From Mycobacterium szulgai (GTDB lineage: Bacteria; Actinomycetota; Actinomycetes; Mycobacteriales; Mycobacteriaceae), in contig NZ_LQPW01000143.1 of NCBI RefSeq assembly GCF_002116635.1, forward strand, positions 1 through 64,000: a DNA stretch of 64,000 nt. Reading direction: 5' to 3'. Each line of letters begins with the position of its first letter. Position 1 is the stretch's first letter. Below, in pieces: positions 62,253 to 64,000 of the stretch. The notes under the pieces are model-generated. The model made no database searches. It was not told the DNA's origin and was given only the letters and a program-made list of their open reading frames with translations. The position numbers and the translations under genes were made by a program.

Positions 62253-63044
62253 GTGATCCTCGACAGGTTCCGTCTCGACGACAAAGTCGCCGTCATCACC
62301 GGCGCCGGTCGCGGCCTGGGTGCGGCCATCGCCTTGGCTTTCGCCGAGGCCGGCGCCGATGTCGTCATCGCTTCGCGGACCCAATCCCAACTGGACGAGG
62401 TCGCCGAACAGGTGCGTGGCCTCGGCCGCCGCGCCCACGTGGTCGCCGCCGATCTGGCCCATCCGGAGGACACCGCGCAGCTGGCGGGTCAGGCTATAGC
62501 GGCGTTCGGAAGACTAGACATCGTCGTCAACAATGTCGGGGGAAGCATGCCCAACACCTTGTTGACGACGTCGACCAAGGACCTCAAGGACGCCTTCACC
62601 TTCAACGTGGGCACCGCCCACGCGCTGACCGTCGCGGCGGTGCCGTTGATGCTCGAACACTCCGGCGGCGGCAGCATCATCAATATCACCTCGGCAATCG
62701 GCCGGCTGGCTGGACGCGGCTTCGCCGCCTACGGCACCGCCAAGGCCGCGCTGGCCCATTACACCCGGCTGACGGCGCTCGACCTGTGCCCGCGCATTCG
62801 GGTCAATGCCATCGCGCCGGGGTCGATCCTGACCTCGGCGCTGGATGTGGTGGCCTCCAATGACGAGCTGCGCGCGCCGATGGAGCAGGCGACGCCGTTG
62901 CGCCGGCTGGGCGATCCCGTCGATATCGCAGCTGCAGCAGTCTATTTGGCTTCTCCGGCCGGCGCTTTCCTCACCGGCAAGATACTGGAGGTCGACGGCG
63001 GCCTCACCTTCCCCAATCTGGACATCCCCGTACCGGATCTGTGA
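62253..63044 (+). CDS. Short-chain dehydrogenase/reductase (Rv0927c-like)
   Basis: The 263-residue product starts MILDRFRLDDKVAVITGAGRG. It has TGAGRGLG, NNVGG, catalytic Ser in ITSAIGR and YxxxK in YGTAKAA, with C-terminus LEVDGGLTFPNL. The gene matches Rv0927c in position and plan. The substrate is unknown; the KstR-like site upstream hints at sterol or lipid metabolism. Start GTG at 62253. The end is one base from the convergent MarR gene. Confidence 0.93.
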   Translation: MILDRFRLDDKVAVITGAGRGLGAAIALAFAEAGADVVIASRTQSQLDEVAEQVRGLGRRAHVVAADLAHPEDTAQLAGQAIAAFGRLDIVVNNVGGSMPNTLLTTSTKDLKDAFTFNVGTAHALTVAAVPLMLEHSGGGSIINITSAIGRLAGRGFAAYGTAKAALAHYTRLTALDLCPRIRVNAIAPGSILTSALDVVASNDELRAPMEQATPLRRLGDPVDIAAAAVYLASPAGAFLTGKILEVDGGLTFPNLDIPVPDL

Positions 63045-63045
63045 G

Positions 63046-63558
63046 TTACCACAGCTTGGGCGGACGGAAAATATAGCCGGGTTCGGATTCTGTTGTCCCC
63101 CTGGCCACTTCGGTGACCGCATGGAGCCCCTTGATCAGTCCCTCAAGGCCGTCGTCACCGATGCGTTTGCGGATCGCCCGATCTAAAGCGCCCGCGGTGC
63201 GCAGGCGTGCGGTCATGAAGTCCAGCGCTTTCTGGGTAAGCTCGACCACCTTCTCGCGCTGGTCGGTGCTCGATGTGGTGGTCTGCACGTAGCCGCGATC
63301 GCGCAGTTCGGCGACCACCTTGCTGGCCGCCTGCCGGCTGATGCCGAACAGTCGCCCGATCTCTGAAATGGTGATCGGAGCCGGTTGGGCATAGAGGACG
63401 AATACGTAAAGGATGGAATAGCTGCGGTCGGGATACCCCGCAGCCTCCATCTCGTCATCAACGCGCCGGACGTAACTCCACCAAGCCACCCGCATTGCGG
63501 TTCCAAGATCTGTCTGCGGTGCCCGGTACTTAGGTGTGGCAACCATGGTTGACAGCAT
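63046..63558 (-). CDS. MarR-family transcriptional regulator
   Basis: The product (about 170 aa) has the winged helix-turn-helix ITISEIGRLFGISRQAASKV and a wing with TTTSSTDQREKVVELT. MarR proteins repress nearby genes and respond to small aromatic or lipophilic ligands. It is divergent from the TetR gene across repeated operator-like sequence. The start is uncertain among ATG 63558 (AGGGG upstream) and ATG 63546. Confidence 0.88.
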   Translation of the reverse strand: MLSTMVATPKYRAPQTDLGTAMRVAWWSYVRRVDDEMEAAGYPDRSYSILYVFVLYAQPAPITISEIGRLFGISRQAASKVVAELRDRGYVQTTTSSTDQREKVVELTQKALDFMTARLRTAGALDRAIRKRIGDDGLEGLIKGLHAVTEVARGTTESEPGYIFRPPKLW

Positions 63559-63617
63559 AAGCAACTGCCCCTAATCTCCAATTGTCAACCAAGTATGACT
63601 TTCAACCAAAGATGACA
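63547..63617. promoter_or_regulatory. Repeated operator-like elements between the MarR and TetR genes
   Basis: GGTTGACA at 63547-63554 is the exact inverse of TGTCAACC at 63583-63590. A 17-base direct repeat (TCAACCAA-N2-ATGAC core) follows at 63584-63599 and 63601-63616. Both lie in the region where the two divergent regulators' promoters must be, as expected for MarR or TetR binding. Confidence 0.5.
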
Positions 63618-63641
63618 ATCTCGGTCCAGGAAAGATCACCG

Positions 63642-64000
63642 ATGGCCCCCAGATCCAGCGTTACGGCACGCAAAGCACCGATGCAGCAACGGTCGCGAGA
63701 GACTGTGCGGCGCATTCTCGACGCCGCGACACGCGTTCTGAAAGAGCGTGGCTACGAAGGCTTTTCAACGAACCGGATCGCCCTGGCGGCCGGTATCAGC
63801 CCTGGTTCGCTGTACCAGTACTTCGCCAACAAGGACGCGATCCTGAACGCCATGGTCGCCGAATACACCGAGCAGCTGCTCCACCGCGTGTCCAGCAATC
63901 TGGACAAGCATATGTACTACGACGCCGCCGGCCTGGTGTCCGCGGCGGTGGCAACACAGGTCGACGCCATGCTCGAACAGCCGGAAATGCTCCAGGTGAT
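63642..64000 (+). CDS. TetR-family transcriptional regulator, truncated by window end
   Basis: The frame from ATG 63642 stays open to the last base (about 119 residues). It has a typical TetR N-terminal helix-turn-helix: RILDAATRVLKERGYEGFST and IALAAGISPGSLYQYFANKD. The ligand-binding part is mostly missing. An in-phase ATG at 63612 is an alternative start; the ribosome site AGGAAA favours 63642. It is divergent from the MarR gene. Confidence 0.85.
   Translation, partial: MAPRSSVTARKAPMQQRSRETVRRILDAATRVLKERGYEGFSTNRIALAAGISPGSLYQYFANKDAILNAMVAEYTEQLLHRVSSNLDKHMYYDAAGLVSAAVATQVDAMLEQPEMLQV

Overview
The window comes from a slow-growing, non-tuberculous Mycobacterium. The evidence is high G+C, PE_PGRS, PPE-MPTR and PE-PPE genes, a 13E12-type HNH gene, an antigen-85-like mycolyltransferase, mycofactocin-type dehydrogenases, and a gene order that follows, in inverted orientation, the M. 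tuberculosis block from sucD/sucC (Rv0952/Rv0951) to Rv0927c. Comparisons with M. tuberculosis are from memory, not from an alignment. The species cannot be named from this sequence.

Layout: (1) 1-14300 is core metabolism and repair: end of a PE_PGRS gene, sucD-sucC, an M23 peptidase, a membrane protein, uvrD1, a PPE-MPTR gene, chorismate mutase, a full-length antigen-85-like mycolyltransferase, pgi, an SDR and a full-length Fpg-like glycosylase. (2) 14349-23024 holds two tandem PE_PGRS genes, cobF, an AurF-like di-iron oxygenase coupled to a flavin monooxygenase-like protein, a STAS/HATPase fusion and an F420-type oxidoreductase. (3) 23021-48847 is an accessory block lying between the equivalents of Rv0940c and Rv0939. 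(4) 48904-58868 carries an FAH/metallo-hydrolase fusion, ligD, a PfkB kinase, a CsbD-like protein, ku, a pstS and pknD. (5) 58879-64000 carries pstA, pstC and a second pstS, then an SDR, a MarR regulator and a truncated TetR regulator.

The accessory block is the most striking part. Nine co-directional genes (34674-44958), eight junctions of which are overlapping or nearly so, encode a polyprenyl diphosphate synthase, a P450, a class I terpene cyclase, a six-helix membrane protein, an alpha/alpha-toroid (squalene-cyclase-like) protein, IspH, DXS, IspG and a second P450. This looks like a self-sufficient terpenoid operon that carries its own copies of three MEP-pathway genes. Upstream are a large LuxR-type (LAL) regulator and oxidative genes: two more P450s, three SDRs (two of the mycofactocin-dependent type), an aldehyde dehydrogenase and an amidohydrolase. 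An 18-bp palindrome (TTGAGTCA-N2-TGACTCAA, one perfect copy and two close copies) lies in front of each of the three transcription blocks: 25173, 31331 and 34567. This suggests that terpenoid synthesis and the oxidative genes form one regulon. One of the copies overlaps the stop codon of the LuxR gene itself, and beside another lies a decayed copy of a P450 5' end, showing that promoter segments were duplicated inside the block.

Other regulatory sequence seen by eye: a CRP-like site in front of sucC, a structured leader before chorismate mutase, a long bidirectional terminator between the membrane gene and uvrD1, a KstR-like site before the SDR at 62253, and repeated operator-like elements between the MarR and TetR genes. 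I saw no tRNA, rRNA, CRISPR array or intact insertion sequence.
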